Assembly (NCBI GenBank): GCA_027037155.1
Contig: JALWBK010000043.1
Span: forward strand, 1 to 6,599
Source: a bacterium
GTDB taxonomy: Bacteria; Thermosulfidibacterota; Thermosulfidibacteria; Thermosulfidibacterales; Thermosulfidibacteraceae
Direction of reading: 5' to 3'
DNA: 6,599 nt
Shown here in pieces: positions 1 through 6,249 of this stretch. Position numbers and translations under genes: made by a program. The notes beneath the pieces are model-generated. The model was not told the origin of the DNA, did not search any database, and saw only the letters and a program-made list of their open reading frames with translations. Positions within the stretch are counted from its first letter, which is position 1. Each line of letters starts with the position of its first letter.

Positions 1-223
1 TGGTGTTTTTCATCTGATTTAGGAACCTTTGGTCCTTGGTAGAAAGATAGAGTAGCAATTCTTTGGTCATCTTCTGGGTGAGCATTCTTTGTCTGCCTGC
101 GATGTTTATTACAGGGGCAACGGCCTTTTGATCGTTCAGTATGTTGTGGATCATGAGGGTAGAAAAGACGATGTACAAGAGCATAATTATTACTGGTGTC
201 ATGACCTTAGCTCTGAAGCTCAT
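1..223 (-). CDS. Membrane sensor with PilJ/NarX-type N-terminal domain (chemoreceptor or histidine kinase), 3' end cut by window
   Basis: Only the first 74 codons are present; the frame is open to the left edge. The ATG at 223-221 follows a strong GGGAGG ribosome site (235-230) with 6 bases of spacing, which fixes the start. Residues 7-25 form one hydrophobic membrane helix with a positive N-terminus (MSFRAK), so the segment after it should face the periplasm. Residues 39-50 read INIAGRQRMLTQ and continue KMTKELL. This matches the conserved 'INxAGRQRMLSQRM' signature at the start of PilJ-type (type IV pili methyl-accepting chemotaxis-like) sensory domains, which is related to the NarX/NarQ P-box. 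In that family the domain precedes a HAMP plus methyl-accepting signalling domain, or a HAMP plus histidine kinase or diguanylate cyclase. The output domain lies outside the window, so chemoreceptor versus kinase cannot be decided. The gene follows priA on the same strand after 72 bases and probably has its own promoter. Confidence 0.8.
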   Translation of the reverse strand, partial: MSFRAKVMTPVIIMLLYIVFSTLMIHNILNDQKAVAPVINIAGRQRMLTQKMTKELLLYLSTKDQRFLNQMKNT

Positions 224-229
224 CAAATG

Positions 230-235
230 CCTCCC
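230..235 (-). promoter_or_regulatory. Ribosome binding site of the PilJ-type sensor
   Basis: GGGAGG on the minus strand, 6 bases before the ATG at 223. This strong Shine-Dalgarno match shows that the short open frame running off the left edge is a real gene start. Confidence 0.8.
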
Positions 236-243
236 AGGGGGTT

Positions 244-263
244 TGCAAAATTTCATTTTTGCA
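244..263. repeat. Inverted repeat TGCAAAA-N6-TTTTGCA at the predicted receptor start site
   Basis: There is a perfect 7-base inverted repeat (244-250 and 257-263) around a 6-base spacer. It sits directly downstream of the candidate -10 and overlaps the predicted transcription start. A 20-base symmetric site at this place could be an operator. As an RNA hairpin it is AT-rich and weak, and it has no U-tract long enough for a good terminator of priA. The match could be chance. Confidence 0.35.
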
Positions 264-292
264 GAGATAACATCGTGAAAACGAAATCTCAA
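264..292 (-). promoter_or_regulatory. Candidate sigma-70 promoter for the PilJ-type sensor
   Basis: On the minus strand, TTGAGA (292-287, 5 of 6 to the -35 consensus) is followed by a 17-base spacer and TATCTC (269-264, 3 of 6 to the -10). A TG sits one base before the -10, which would make it an extended -10. Transcription would start near 257, about 35 bases before the ATG. The promoter lies entirely between the priA stop and the receptor start. The weak -10 keeps confidence modest. Confidence 0.35.
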
Positions 293-295
293 CTG

Positions 296-2425
296 TTACA
301 AAAACTCGTATGGATCTACGTCTTTGAAGATCCTCACACTTCCTATGGCGAGGGGTACCTTGGCCGCTATTTCAAGGAGGCTTTTCCTCTTGTTGGAGGA
401 CAAAATGATGTGAAATCTGTATCTATTCTTTATCCTCTCTATCGGAGCGGAGGCTGGTCCAAACACCTTTACATCTTCTGCCTCTGCCATCTCTTTCACT
501 CTTTCTGCTGCATCTTTTACCCTCTCCCTGTTTGTTCCAACGCACAGTATCCTTACCAAGTGCGAGTAGGGAGGGTACTTTAACTCTTTGCGTAGTTCTA
601 ATTCATGCTGATAGAACTTCTCGCAGTTGCATTGTGCCCCAAGCCTTATGGCGTAATGGTCTGGGTTGAAGGTTTGAACTATCACAAGGCCCTCATCATC
701 GGCTCTACCAGCCCTTCCTGCGGTTTGACAGATGAGTTGGAAGGTGCGCTCCCCCGCTCTAAAATCAGGGATGTTTATACCCATATCGGCTAAAAGTATT
801 CCCACCAGTGTCACTTTTGGAAAGTGGTGCCCTTTGGATACCATCTGGGTTCCCACTAATATGTCAACCTTTCCCCTCTCCATTTCCTCTATCACCTTCC
901 ATCTTGAGAATCTGTCCTTAACAGTATCCCTGTCCATCCTGCGGACTGAGGCTTCTGGGAAGAGCGCTTTGAGTTTCTCCTCTATCTGCTGTATCCCGTA
1001 GCCCCGCAGTGTGAGATAACCTGACCCACATTCACTACATCTCACTATCTCGCAGCTTTCGTATCCACACCAGTTGCATCTGTACGTGAAACCAGTTGAG
1101 GTTTTGTAGGATGTAAGCGAGACATCGCAGTTGGGGCATTTTACCGCCTTGCCACATCTTTTGCACATGAGTATCCTTGAATACCCCCTTCTGTTCAAAA
1201 GGAGTACGGTGATCTCTTTTTTGAGAAGCCTTCTCTCAATCTCCTGTAGCAGAAGCCTTGAGAATATCCCTTTTTCCTGTCTCATATCTACAACACACAC
1301 TTTGGGGAGCTTACCTGTGACTCTCTTTTTCAGGGTTATGAGGTGGTACTTACCCTTTAGGGCGTTGTGGTAGCTTTCAACAGATGGAGTTGCGGAGCCG
1401 AGTACTACTGGGCAACCATCAAAGGTTCCCCTCACCACAGCCACATCTCTCGCGTTGTATCTGGGAGACTCCTGCTGTTTATAGGACGCATCGTGCTCTT
1501 CATCCACAACGATGAGAGAGCACCTTTGAAAGGGAGCGAATACTGCAGATCTCGTGCCTACCACTACCTTGTACCGGCCTTCCCTAATTCCCATCCAGGT
1601 TCTTGCCCTTTCGGTATCGCTTAAACCGCTGTGTATCACGGCGAATTTATCTCCAAACATGCCCTCAAAGCGCTTTATGTAGTGGGGTGTGAGGGCGATT
1701 TCTGGTACGAGTATCAGGGCAGAGCCGCCCCTTTCTACCACCTCTGCCGAGAGTCTGCGGTATATCTCGGTCTTGCCGCTGGCAGTGACGCCGTGTATGA
1801 GATAGACACCGAACTTGTTCAGGCTCTTTTGTATAGTTCGTACTGCCTCTTGCTGTTCGGAGCTCAGCACAATGGATTCCAAAATTGGTTCCAGCTCCTC
1901 TTTGGTTCGTATTTTCTCCAAAGTGATAAGTCCCTTTTTCTCAAGAGCCTTAAGGATGGATCTGCTGAATCCCCAAACCCGTTCAATTTCCGAAACGGGT
2001 AGAGGTCCCTTTTCTTTCAAAAGGTTTAAGAGCGAGCTCTGTTTTGGTGTCAGTTTGCTTGTGCTTTTGTTTTCTAAGACCTTTGCTACTAAAATACCGC
2101 CTGAATCGGATACTTCTTTCCCCCTGCGTATTGAAGGTGGTAGTGCAGCGGCCCACACCACACCCAAGGGCTCAAGGTAGTATCTTGCCACCCAGTTTAT
2201 GAGCTTAACGATATTTTCTGGAACTATAGGGGTTTCATCTATAGGTTGTGCCTCTTTGTAGTCTATCCCTTCAGGGGGAGATTCACACAGCCCAACTACA
2301 AAACCTACCCTTTCTTTACCCTTCAGCGGTGCCTTTACCCGGCAGCCGACTTCAACCTGGAACCGACAGTAGTAGGTTAAAGGATGGGGGTGGGCCAGTG
2401 GGAAGACCACGTTTATGAACCGCAT
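296..2425 (-). CDS. priA: Primosomal protein N', replication-restart helicase PriA
   Basis: This is a superfamily 2 3'-to-5' DNA helicase that recognises stalled replication forks and reloads the replicative helicase. At 709 residues it is close to the usual length (E. coli 732). The N-terminal 3'-DNA-binding domain covers roughly residues 1-100. Walker A is GVTASGKT (212-219), Walker B is DEEH (308-311), and GSATPS (343-348) is motif III. The zinc-binding insert has all four cysteine pairs: C421/C424, C430/C433, C450/C453 and C463/C466. Motif V is around GTQMVSKGHHFP (525-536), and motif VI is QTAGRAGR (567-574). Nothing essential is missing. The ATG at 2425 fits the expected N-terminus, but there is no clear Shine-Dalgarno. 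With the upstream flavoprotein stop only 2 bases away, translational coupling is likely. The 3' end is followed by a 72-base gap to the receptor gene. Confidence 0.98.
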   Translation of the reverse strand: MRFINVVFPLAHPHPLTYYCRFQVEVGCRVKAPLKGKERVGFVVGLCESPPEGIDYKEAQPIDETPIVPENIVKLINWVARYYLEPLGVVWAAALPPSIRRGKEVSDSGGILVAKVLENKSTSKLTPKQSSLLNLLKEKGPLPVSEIERVWGFSRSILKALEKKGLITLEKIRTKEELEPILESIVLSSEQQEAVRTIQKSLNKFGVYLIHGVTASGKTEIYRRLSAEVVERGGSALILVPEIALTPHYIKRFEGMFGDKFAVIHSGLSDTERARTWMGIREGRYKVVVGTRSAVFAPFQRCSLIVVDEEHDASYKQQESPRYNARDVAVVRGTFDGCPVVLGSATPSVESYHNALKGKYHLITLKKRVTGKLPKVCVVDMRQEKGIFSRLLLQEIERRLLKKEITVLLLNRRGYSRILMCKRCGKAVKCPNCDVSLTSYKTSTGFTYRCNWCGYESCEIVRCSECGSGYLTLRGYGIQQIEEKLKALFPEASVRRMDRDTVKDRFSRWKVIEEMERGKVDILVGTQMVSKGHHFPKVTLVGILLADMGINIPDFRAGERTFQLICQTAGRAGRADDEGLVIVQTFNPDHYAIRLGAQCNCEKFYQHELELRKELKYPPYSHLVRILCVGTNRERVKDAAERVKEMAEAEDVKVFGPASAPIERIKNRYRFHIILSSNKRKSLLEIAAKVPLAIGSVRIFKDVDPYEFL

Positions 2426-2427
2426 GT

Positions 2428-3150
2428 TTACGTTAGTTTACCCACTGTTGCTATGTAAATCACAGACTCGGTTATGCCGTCCAGTCCCAGTATCTGGTTC
2501 ACCTCATCATCAAAGAAGGCTCCTATAGCGCAGCAACCGAGCCCCATAGCTGTAGCGGCGAGGTACAGGTTCTGGCAGATGTGTCCTACATCCATAAAGA
2601 TATACCTAAAGGCGCGCTCACCATACTTCACGCGGCATCTGTCTATTACAGCAGTCCAGATAAAAGCCACTGCACATGTGGAGAGCATATGCTGTCCTAA
2701 GCATGCCTCTTTTAAGCTTGTGGAGTAGTTGCCGCCTCGTATCATCTCAAGGCAAAATCTTTTCACATTGAAGTGGTAAATTCCCATAGAGAGATCCTCT
2801 ACCCTGTGGATCCACAGGTACGTTTCAATGGGATACAAAGCACCTGCAGATGGAGCGGATCTCAGAAGAAAGCCCGATACCCTACCTGTTATACCCTGGG
2901 TGGCCCAAAGGAGCTGGGAAAGCTCCTTCTGCGTCATTATGTCACCGGTGTAGCGTCTCTTTGATCTTCTCTTTCTGATAACATCCCATATACTCTCACC
3001 GCCTCCCACCACAGGAGCAGGCAGAAATACCGTGGGAACATTGGTATACTCTTTGTAGGCTTCTGGGATCTTTATAACCCTTGATGGGGTGAGATCTTTC
3101 CCCCTTGTGTACTTTGTATCCATAAAGAACTTTTCCCCAACGGGTATCAT
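2428..3150 (-). CDS. SagB/ThcOx-type nitroreductase-family flavoprotein
   Basis: This is a predicted FMN-dependent oxidoreductase of the nitroreductase fold, in the SagB/ThcOx branch. In that branch, RiPP-cluster members oxidise azolines to azoles, but many stand-alone members have unknown substrates. With the start chosen here it has 240 residues. Family features are an N-terminal DTKYTRG-like segment (11-17), the basic FMN-phosphate motif RKRRSKRRY (59-67), the [15 protein letters not shown] segment (98-112), the aromatic/hydrophobic helix after [10 protein letters not shown] (181-190), and [16 protein letters not shown] (202-217) near the C-terminus. There is no signal peptide. ATG 3150 is preferred because GGGGGTG (3161-3155) precedes it by 4 bases and a promoter candidate lies at 3223-3195. 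In-frame ATGs at 3177 and 3234 are possible but lack a good ribosome site, and 3234 lies upstream of that promoter. No YcaO cyclodehydratase or precursor peptide is present, so a RiPP role is unsupported. It lies 2 bases upstream of priA, probably in one operon. Confidence 0.88.
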   Translation of the reverse strand: MIPVGEKFFMDTKYTRGKDLTPSRVIKIPEAYKEYTNVPTVFLPAPVVGGGESIWDVIRKRRSKRRYTGDIMTQKELSQLLWATQGITGRVSGFLLRSAPSAGALYPIETYLWIHRVEDLSMGIYHFNVKRFCLEMIRGGNYSTSLKEACLGQHMLSTCAVAFIWTAVIDRCRVKYGERAFRYIFMDVGHICQNLYLAATAMGLGCCAIGAFFDDEVNQILGLDGITESVIYIATVGKLT

Positions 3151-3154
3151 GTTG

Positions 3155-3161
3155 CACCCCC
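3155..3161 (-). promoter_or_regulatory. Ribosome binding site that decides the flavoprotein start
   Basis: GGGGGTG on the minus strand ends 4 bases before ATG 3150. The alternative in-frame ATGs at 3177 and 3234 have no comparable purine run, so this site supports the 240-residue form of the flavoprotein. Confidence 0.55.
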
Positions 3162-3163
3162 AC

Positions 3164-3192
3164 TTGAACTGTGACATTTCGTCATCTAAATT
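3164..3192 (+). promoter_or_regulatory. Candidate sigma-70 promoter for the TPR-like gene
   Basis: On the plus strand, TTGAAC (3164-3169, 4 of 6) is followed by a 17-base spacer and TAAATT (3187-3192, 4 of 6). Transcription would start near 3199, giving a leader of about 25 bases to ATG 3224. Both hexamers are only moderate matches. The support comes from position and spacing: the site fits the only region between the two divergent genes. Confidence 0.4.
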
Positions 3193-3194
3193 TA

Positions 3195-3223
3195 AGAATA
3201 ACAACAAACAGAAGCGGTGTAAA
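3195..3223 (-). promoter_or_regulatory. Candidate sigma-70 promoter for the flavoprotein-priA unit
   Basis: On the minus strand, TTTACA (3223-3218, 5 of 6 to -35) is followed by exactly 17 bases and TATTCT (3200-3195, 4 of 6 to -10). Transcription would begin near 3188, leaving a leader of about 38 bases before ATG 3150. If correct, the longest reading frame (from 3234) begins upstream of the transcript and cannot be the real start. Confidence 0.5.
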
Positions 3224-4267
3224 ATGTTGTTCATGGGAAGGAGAAAAGTATGGGATCTGTTGCTTAAAGGCCGCTTACGAGATTTGGAGGCCTACCTTAA
3301 AAAGGGTGTGGAAAAGAACAGAAAATTCTATCCGATTCTCATTCATCTCCTTCTTGAAATAGGCAAGCACCAGGAGGCGTTAGAGTGGGCTGAGAGGTAT
3401 TCTCTTCTTGAACGAGATGTCTACCCTCAGTACCTTTACTTTCTTGCTTTTTCAAAATGTGACAGAGAAGGCCTTATAAAGGAGAAGAAGAAGCTCTATA
3501 AACTGTTGAAAGGGGGAAAACATAAGGGGACGCGCCTTTTTCTCTCCGCTGTGGTTGATCTCCTTATGGGAAGAACAGAGTCGGCTTTGAAAGGTTTTAA
3601 GGAGGCCATAACAGAGGGGTGTGTTTTAGGGCATTGGGGAATGGCGGAGATTATGTCTGCTCGAGGGAGCAAGGAAGAGGCGGTGGAGGATGCCCTTCAG
3701 TCTTTAAAGGAGGCCAAGAGCTTTCCCCCTGTGTATCTAACCCTTGGAAAGATTCATCCTTCTTTCCTCAAAAGAACGTATTACCTTTACAAGTACCTTC
3801 GTGTTGTTCCTGTGTCATCTGAGGCATGTTATGAGCTGGCGATGCACTTGATAGAGTATACCTCTTATCCTGTGGTGGGATTCTTTGTGAAGAGTAAGGT
3901 TATAGATTTGTTCAAGGCGAAGGCTCTGTTGGAGTCTCCCAAGTTGGAGAATGTGTGGCTGTACAAGCTTGTAGCCAGTCATAAGCTTATGGAGGGCAAA
4001 CTTTCTGAGGCTGCAAAATGGATTCTTATACAGCAGCAGGTGCTTTACAACACATTGGTGAATCTGGAAAGCCAGCTTACCGAAAACACGAACTCTCTTT
4101 CTGAGGAGCTTAGCGATATGGTGTATGCCCTTGTGGGGCTGCTTTCGGGGAAAGACCTCATTACGGAAGAGGAGTTTCACAAGGTTTACAACGAGAGAAG
4201 GGAGACCAGGCTCTTAGAAAAGATGTACCAGCTATCCCAGGACAATAATAGCGAGGCCAATAGCTAA
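3224..4267 (+). CDS. TPR-like helical-repeat protein of unknown function
   Basis: I do not recognise this 347-residue protein as a named family. It is almost entirely helical, with TPR-like helix pairs at about residues 36-60, 104-130, 135-163 and 246-269. These show the usual small/hydrophobic spacing, for example [17 protein letters not shown] and [18 protein letters not shown] basic stretch covers about 85-103 ([16 protein letters not shown]). The C-terminus is charged and ends in a polar tail. There is no signal peptide or membrane segment, so it should be cytoplasmic, probably a protein-protein scaffold. ATG 3224 is chosen because GGTG lies 4 bases upstream and a promoter candidate ends at 3192. 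ATG 3233 is a close alternative. The frame is open back to 3089, but that extension overlaps the divergent flavoprotein gene and has no repeat character. It is the only plus-strand gene here, and its last 36 bases overlap the end of uppP. Arginine codons are mostly AGA/AGG. Confidence 0.8.
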   Translation: MLFMGRRKVWDLLLKGRLRDLEAYLKKGVEKNRKFYPILIHLLLEIGKHQEALEWAERYSLLERDVYPQYLYFLAFSKCDREGLIKEKKKLYKLLKGGKHKGTRLFLSAVVDLLMGRTESALKGFKEAITEGCVLGHWGMAEIMSARGSKEEAVEDALQSLKEAKSFPPVYLTLGKIHPSFLKRTYYLYKYLRVVPVSSEACYELAMHLIEYTSYPVVGFFVKSKVIDLFKAKALLESPKLENVWLYKLVASHKLMEGKLSEAAKWILIQQQVLYNTLVNLESQLTENTNSLSEELSDMVYALVGLLSGKDLITEEEFHKVYNERRETRLLEKMYQLSQDNNSEANS

Positions 4268-4981
4268 CAGATAGAAACTAAAGTACCTAAAACTCTTTTG
4301 GGTGAGCATTTTTACAAATAGCTTTAGCCCGAGTAATCCACAGACGAAAGCGGTGGCCATACCTGCAAGTAGATTGATATCAATTGATGCACTCTGCATC
4401 CCTTTGACCAGTTCTAAGAATGTTGCACCAGCTATGGCGGGAATTGAGATGATGAAGGAAAAGGGTGCCGCTTCACTTCTTTTTATGCCAACAAGAAGGG
4501 ATGCGAATATGGTGGATCCGGAGCGAGATATTCCAGGAATGACAGCCATTCCCTGAAAGAGCCCTACCAGTAGTATGCTAACTATGCCTACCCGCGAGAC
4601 CTCCTTAGTACCATTTATCTTGTCAACGGCAAACACAATAGCGGCGGTTACGAGAAACATACAGGCCACGATCTTTGGCTTTAAAAGCAGAAACTCCACA
4701 TGGTCTTTCAGGGCAAGGCCCACAATCCCGGTGGGTATCGTGGCAAGGATCACGTATAGAAGCTTCTTGCCATCACGCAGGTAGTCTAAAATTTCCTTCC
4801 TGAAATAGACCAGTACTGCTAACAGAGTGGCGAAGTGAAGCATTACATCAAAGAAGAGTCTGTTTCCCGAGAAAGAGAAGTAATTCTGAAGCACTGCAAG
4901 GTGTCCCGAACTTGATACAGGGAGGAATTCCGTTAATCCCTGAACAGCGCCCAGGAGAATCGATTCGGCAAGATCACTCAT
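4232..4981 (-). CDS. uppP: Undecaprenyl-diphosphatase UppP (BacA family)
   Basis: This integral membrane enzyme dephosphorylates undecaprenyl diphosphate, recycling the lipid carrier for peptidoglycan and other envelope polymers. Overproduction in other bacteria gives bacitracin resistance. Both signature regions are present. The first is the (E/Q)xxxE motif as Q14-GLT-E18, continuing FLPVSSSGH (19-27), with H27 in the catalytic histidine position. The second is PGISRSGST (149-157), with R153 as the phosphate-binding arginine. Several hydrophobic helices follow the family pattern (about 43-60, 75-90, 104-119, 131-147, 174-190, 205-225 and 232-248). At 249 residues it is slightly shorter than the usual 265-280. 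ATG 4981 is preceded by GGAAGG (4995-4990) at 8 bases, inside the gamma-subunit gene, which it overlaps by 8 bases. It is therefore the last gene of that operon. Its end overlaps the convergent TPR gene by 36 bases, leaving no space for an ordinary terminator. Confidence 0.96.
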   Translation of the reverse strand: MSDLAESILLGAVQGLTEFLPVSSSGHLAVLQNYFSFSGNRLFFDVMLHFATLLAVLVYFRKEILDYLRDGKKLLYVILATIPTGIVGLALKDHVEFLLLKPKIVACMFLVTAAIVFAVDKINGTKEVSRVGIVSILLVGLFQGMAVIPGISRSGSTIFASLLVGIKRSEAAPFSFIISIPAIAGATFLELVKGMQSASIDINLLAGMATAFVCGLLGLKLFVKMLTQKSFRYFSFYLLAIGLAIIVLG

Positions 4982-5498
4982 AAGACAGGCCTTCCATAAG
5001 TGCCTTTATGTTCAGCTCAGCAGCCTTTGGAGACTTACTCTTTTCTTTAATCACCTCTTTGACACTTTCAATGCTCACCACCGGTCTTTCTTTGAGAAGG
5101 ACCCCAAGCAGGACCATGTTTGCTGCCCTGTCTTCACCTATGGATATGGCTATCTCTGTGGCAGGCACCTTGATGAGCTCGTATCCTCCATCCTTTATGT
5201 CAACTATGGAGGAGTTGATAATGAGCAATCCATTCTCTTTTATCCTATCCTTGTATTTATCCCACATCCTCTGATGCATAACCACCATATTGTCTACTTG
5301 GGCCAGAAGCGGAGATCCAACCTCTTCTTGGGAGATGATTATAGTGACTGTGGCATCACCTCCCCTTTTCTCCACCCCGTAGATGGGAACCCAGGTGGTG
5401 TGTAATCCCTCTTTTATAGCGGCTTCGGCGAGAACCTGCCCCATAAGGAGCGAACCCTGCCCTCCGATTCCAGCTATGAACACATTAAAGTCTTTCAA
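4974..5498 (-). CDS. 2-oxoacid:ferredoxin oxidoreductase, gamma subunit
   Basis: This is the gamma-domain polypeptide (PF01558 type) of a pyruvate/2-oxoglutarate/2-ketoisovalerate:ferredoxin oxidoreductase. These enzymes oxidatively decarboxylate a 2-oxoacid to an acyl-CoA and reduce ferredoxin; some also run in the carboxylating direction. The 174 residues are normal length for a separate gamma chain. Features are GIGGQG (10-15) at the start of the Rossmann-like fold, [17 protein letters not shown] (40-56), corresponding to the family's YGxExRGG segment, and [15 protein letters not shown] (121-135). The start codon is TTG at 5498-5496. Reading back in frame, a TAA is met at 5519-5517 with no ATG or GTG between, while GAGGGTG (5510-5504) lies 5 bases before the TTG. 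It begins 4 bases after the TPP-subunit stop, so the two are co-translated. The substrate cannot be told from this subunit. Confidence 0.93.
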   Translation of the reverse strand: MKDFNVFIAGIGGQGSLLMGQVLAEAAIKEGLHTTWVPIYGVEKRGGDATVTIIISQEEVGSPLLAQVDNMVVMHQRMWDKYKDRIKENGLLIINSSIVDIKDGGYELIKVPATEIAISIGEDRAANMVLLGVLLKERPVVSIESVKEVIKEKSKSPKAAELNIKALMEGLSYE

Positions 5499-5513
5499 TG
5501 CATCACCCTCTAT
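5499..5513 (-). promoter_or_regulatory. Ribosome binding site supporting a TTG start for the gamma subunit
   Basis: GAGGGTG at 5510-5504 overlaps the TGA stop of the upstream TPP subunit (5505-5503) and lies 5 bases from the TTG at 5498. No ATG or GTG exists in frame before the upstream TAA. The nearby ATG at 5503-5501 is out of frame with the gamma subunit. Confidence 0.7.
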
Positions 5514-6249
5514 CTCTTAAAATTCCGATGGGATAGTAGCTTTCCATCTCTTCATCTATCCATTTACATGCCTCAAGAGGATCCATCCTCCATCCTGTTG
5601 GACATGCCGAGAGCACTTCTACCATAGCAAAGCCCAGCCCGTTCAGTTGTGCCTCAAAGGCCTTCCTTATGACGCGCCGGGCGTTCTTAACGGCTTTGGG
5701 AGAGTTTACCTTTACCCTTGCCAAGAAGGCGGGAGCGTCCAGTGTGTTCAGCAGCTCCACCATCCTCATGGGGTATCCGGAGTTACTGGGATCTCGCCCG
5801 AAGGGACATGTGGAAGCCTTCTGCCCCAAAACTGTGGTTGGTGCCATCTGACCGCCGGTCATGCCGTAAACGGCGTTGTTTACGTATATTACTGTTATGA
5901 GTTCTCCCCTATTTGCTGCATGTATGATCTCTGCAGTTCCAATGGCCGTTATCTCACCGTCTCCCTGGTAACAAAAAACCACCTTGTCCGGTAGGCACCT
6001 CTTTAACCCGGTTGCCACTGCGGGAGCCCTTCCGTGAGGGGACTCTGCAATATCGCACCTTATGTACTCGTACAGGAAGACTGCACAGCCCACCGGTGCA
6101 ACGCCGATGGTTCTTTCTCTTATACCAAGGTCGTCTATGACCTCGGCCACAAGTCGGTGGATGATGCCGTGATGACATCCCGGACAAAAATGGTAAACCT
6201 TGTCACTTAAAGCCTCTGGCCTTTTAAATACAACCTGCAAATTCCCCAT
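5503..6249 (-). CDS. 2-oxoacid:ferredoxin oxidoreductase, TPP-binding (beta) subunit, KorB/VorB-like
   Basis: This is the thiamine-diphosphate-binding chain of a ferredoxin-dependent 2-oxoacid oxidoreductase, 248 residues, full length for a separate beta chain. CPGCHHG (22-28) is the family's N-terminal CPGCxHG motif. [10 protein letters not shown] (49-58) and [10 protein letters not shown] (72-81) follow. The TPP/Mg motif runs from GDGE (96-99) to NN (124-125), followed by [12 protein letters not shown] (128-139), which is typical of the KorB/VorB branch. The wording is closest to chains annotated as 2-oxoglutarate or 2-ketoisovalerate oxidoreductase, but the substrate is inferred only. The ATG at 6249 has AAGGGGTG (6261-6254) 4 bases before it. 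The first 26 bases overlap the end of the upstream deacetylase-like gene, and the gamma subunit follows after 4 bases. No pyrimidine-binding alpha chain or ferredoxin chain adjoins it, although both are usually encoded just upstream. Confidence 0.95.
   Translation of the reverse strand: MGNLQVVFKRPEALSDKVYHFCPGCHHGIIHRLVAEVIDDLGIRERTIGVAPVGCAVFLYEYIRCDIAESPHGRAPAVATGLKRCLPDKVVFCYQGDGEITAIGTAEIIHAANRGELITVIYVNNAVYGMTGGQMAPTTVLGQKASTCPFGRDPSNSGYPMRMVELLNTLDAPAFLARVKVNSPKAVKNARRVIRKAFEAQLNGLGFAMVEVLSACPTGWRMDPLEACKWIDEEMESYYPIGILRDRG

Noticed and set aside
230..241. CCTCCCAGGGGG as a terminator stem after priA
   Set aside because: The complementary arms leave no loop, no T-tract follows, and the minus-strand purine run is the receptor's ribosome site.
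89..583. Plus-strand open frame of 164 codons
   Set aside because: It lies antisense to the 3' part of priA and to the receptor start. The product is cysteine- and tyrosine-rich with no domain, and both minus-strand genes are far better supported.
3089..3223. N-terminal extension of the TPR protein to ATG 3089
   Set aside because: It overlaps the flavoprotein coding region and the divergent promoters, with no helical-repeat character. ATG 3224 has a nearby GGTG site.
3151..3234. N-terminal extension of the flavoprotein to ATG 3234 (or 3177)
   Set aside because: The extra residues are not family-like, lack a ribosome site, and the 3234 start lies upstream of the best promoter and overlaps the TPR gene start. 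3177 remains a weaker possibility.
2428..3234. RiPP (azole-forming peptide) gene cluster around the SagB-like protein
   Set aside because: No YcaO, precursor peptide, protease or transporter gene is in the window; the neighbours are priA and a TPR protein.
3815..4180. Minus-strand 121-codon frame antisense to the TPR gene
   Set aside because: The product has no recognisable domain or start signal, while the plus-strand frame shows helical repeats.
5954..6187. Minus-strand 77-codon frame with R- and G-rich product
   Set aside because: It is an out-of-frame shadow inside the TPP subunit with low-complexity composition and no ribosome site.
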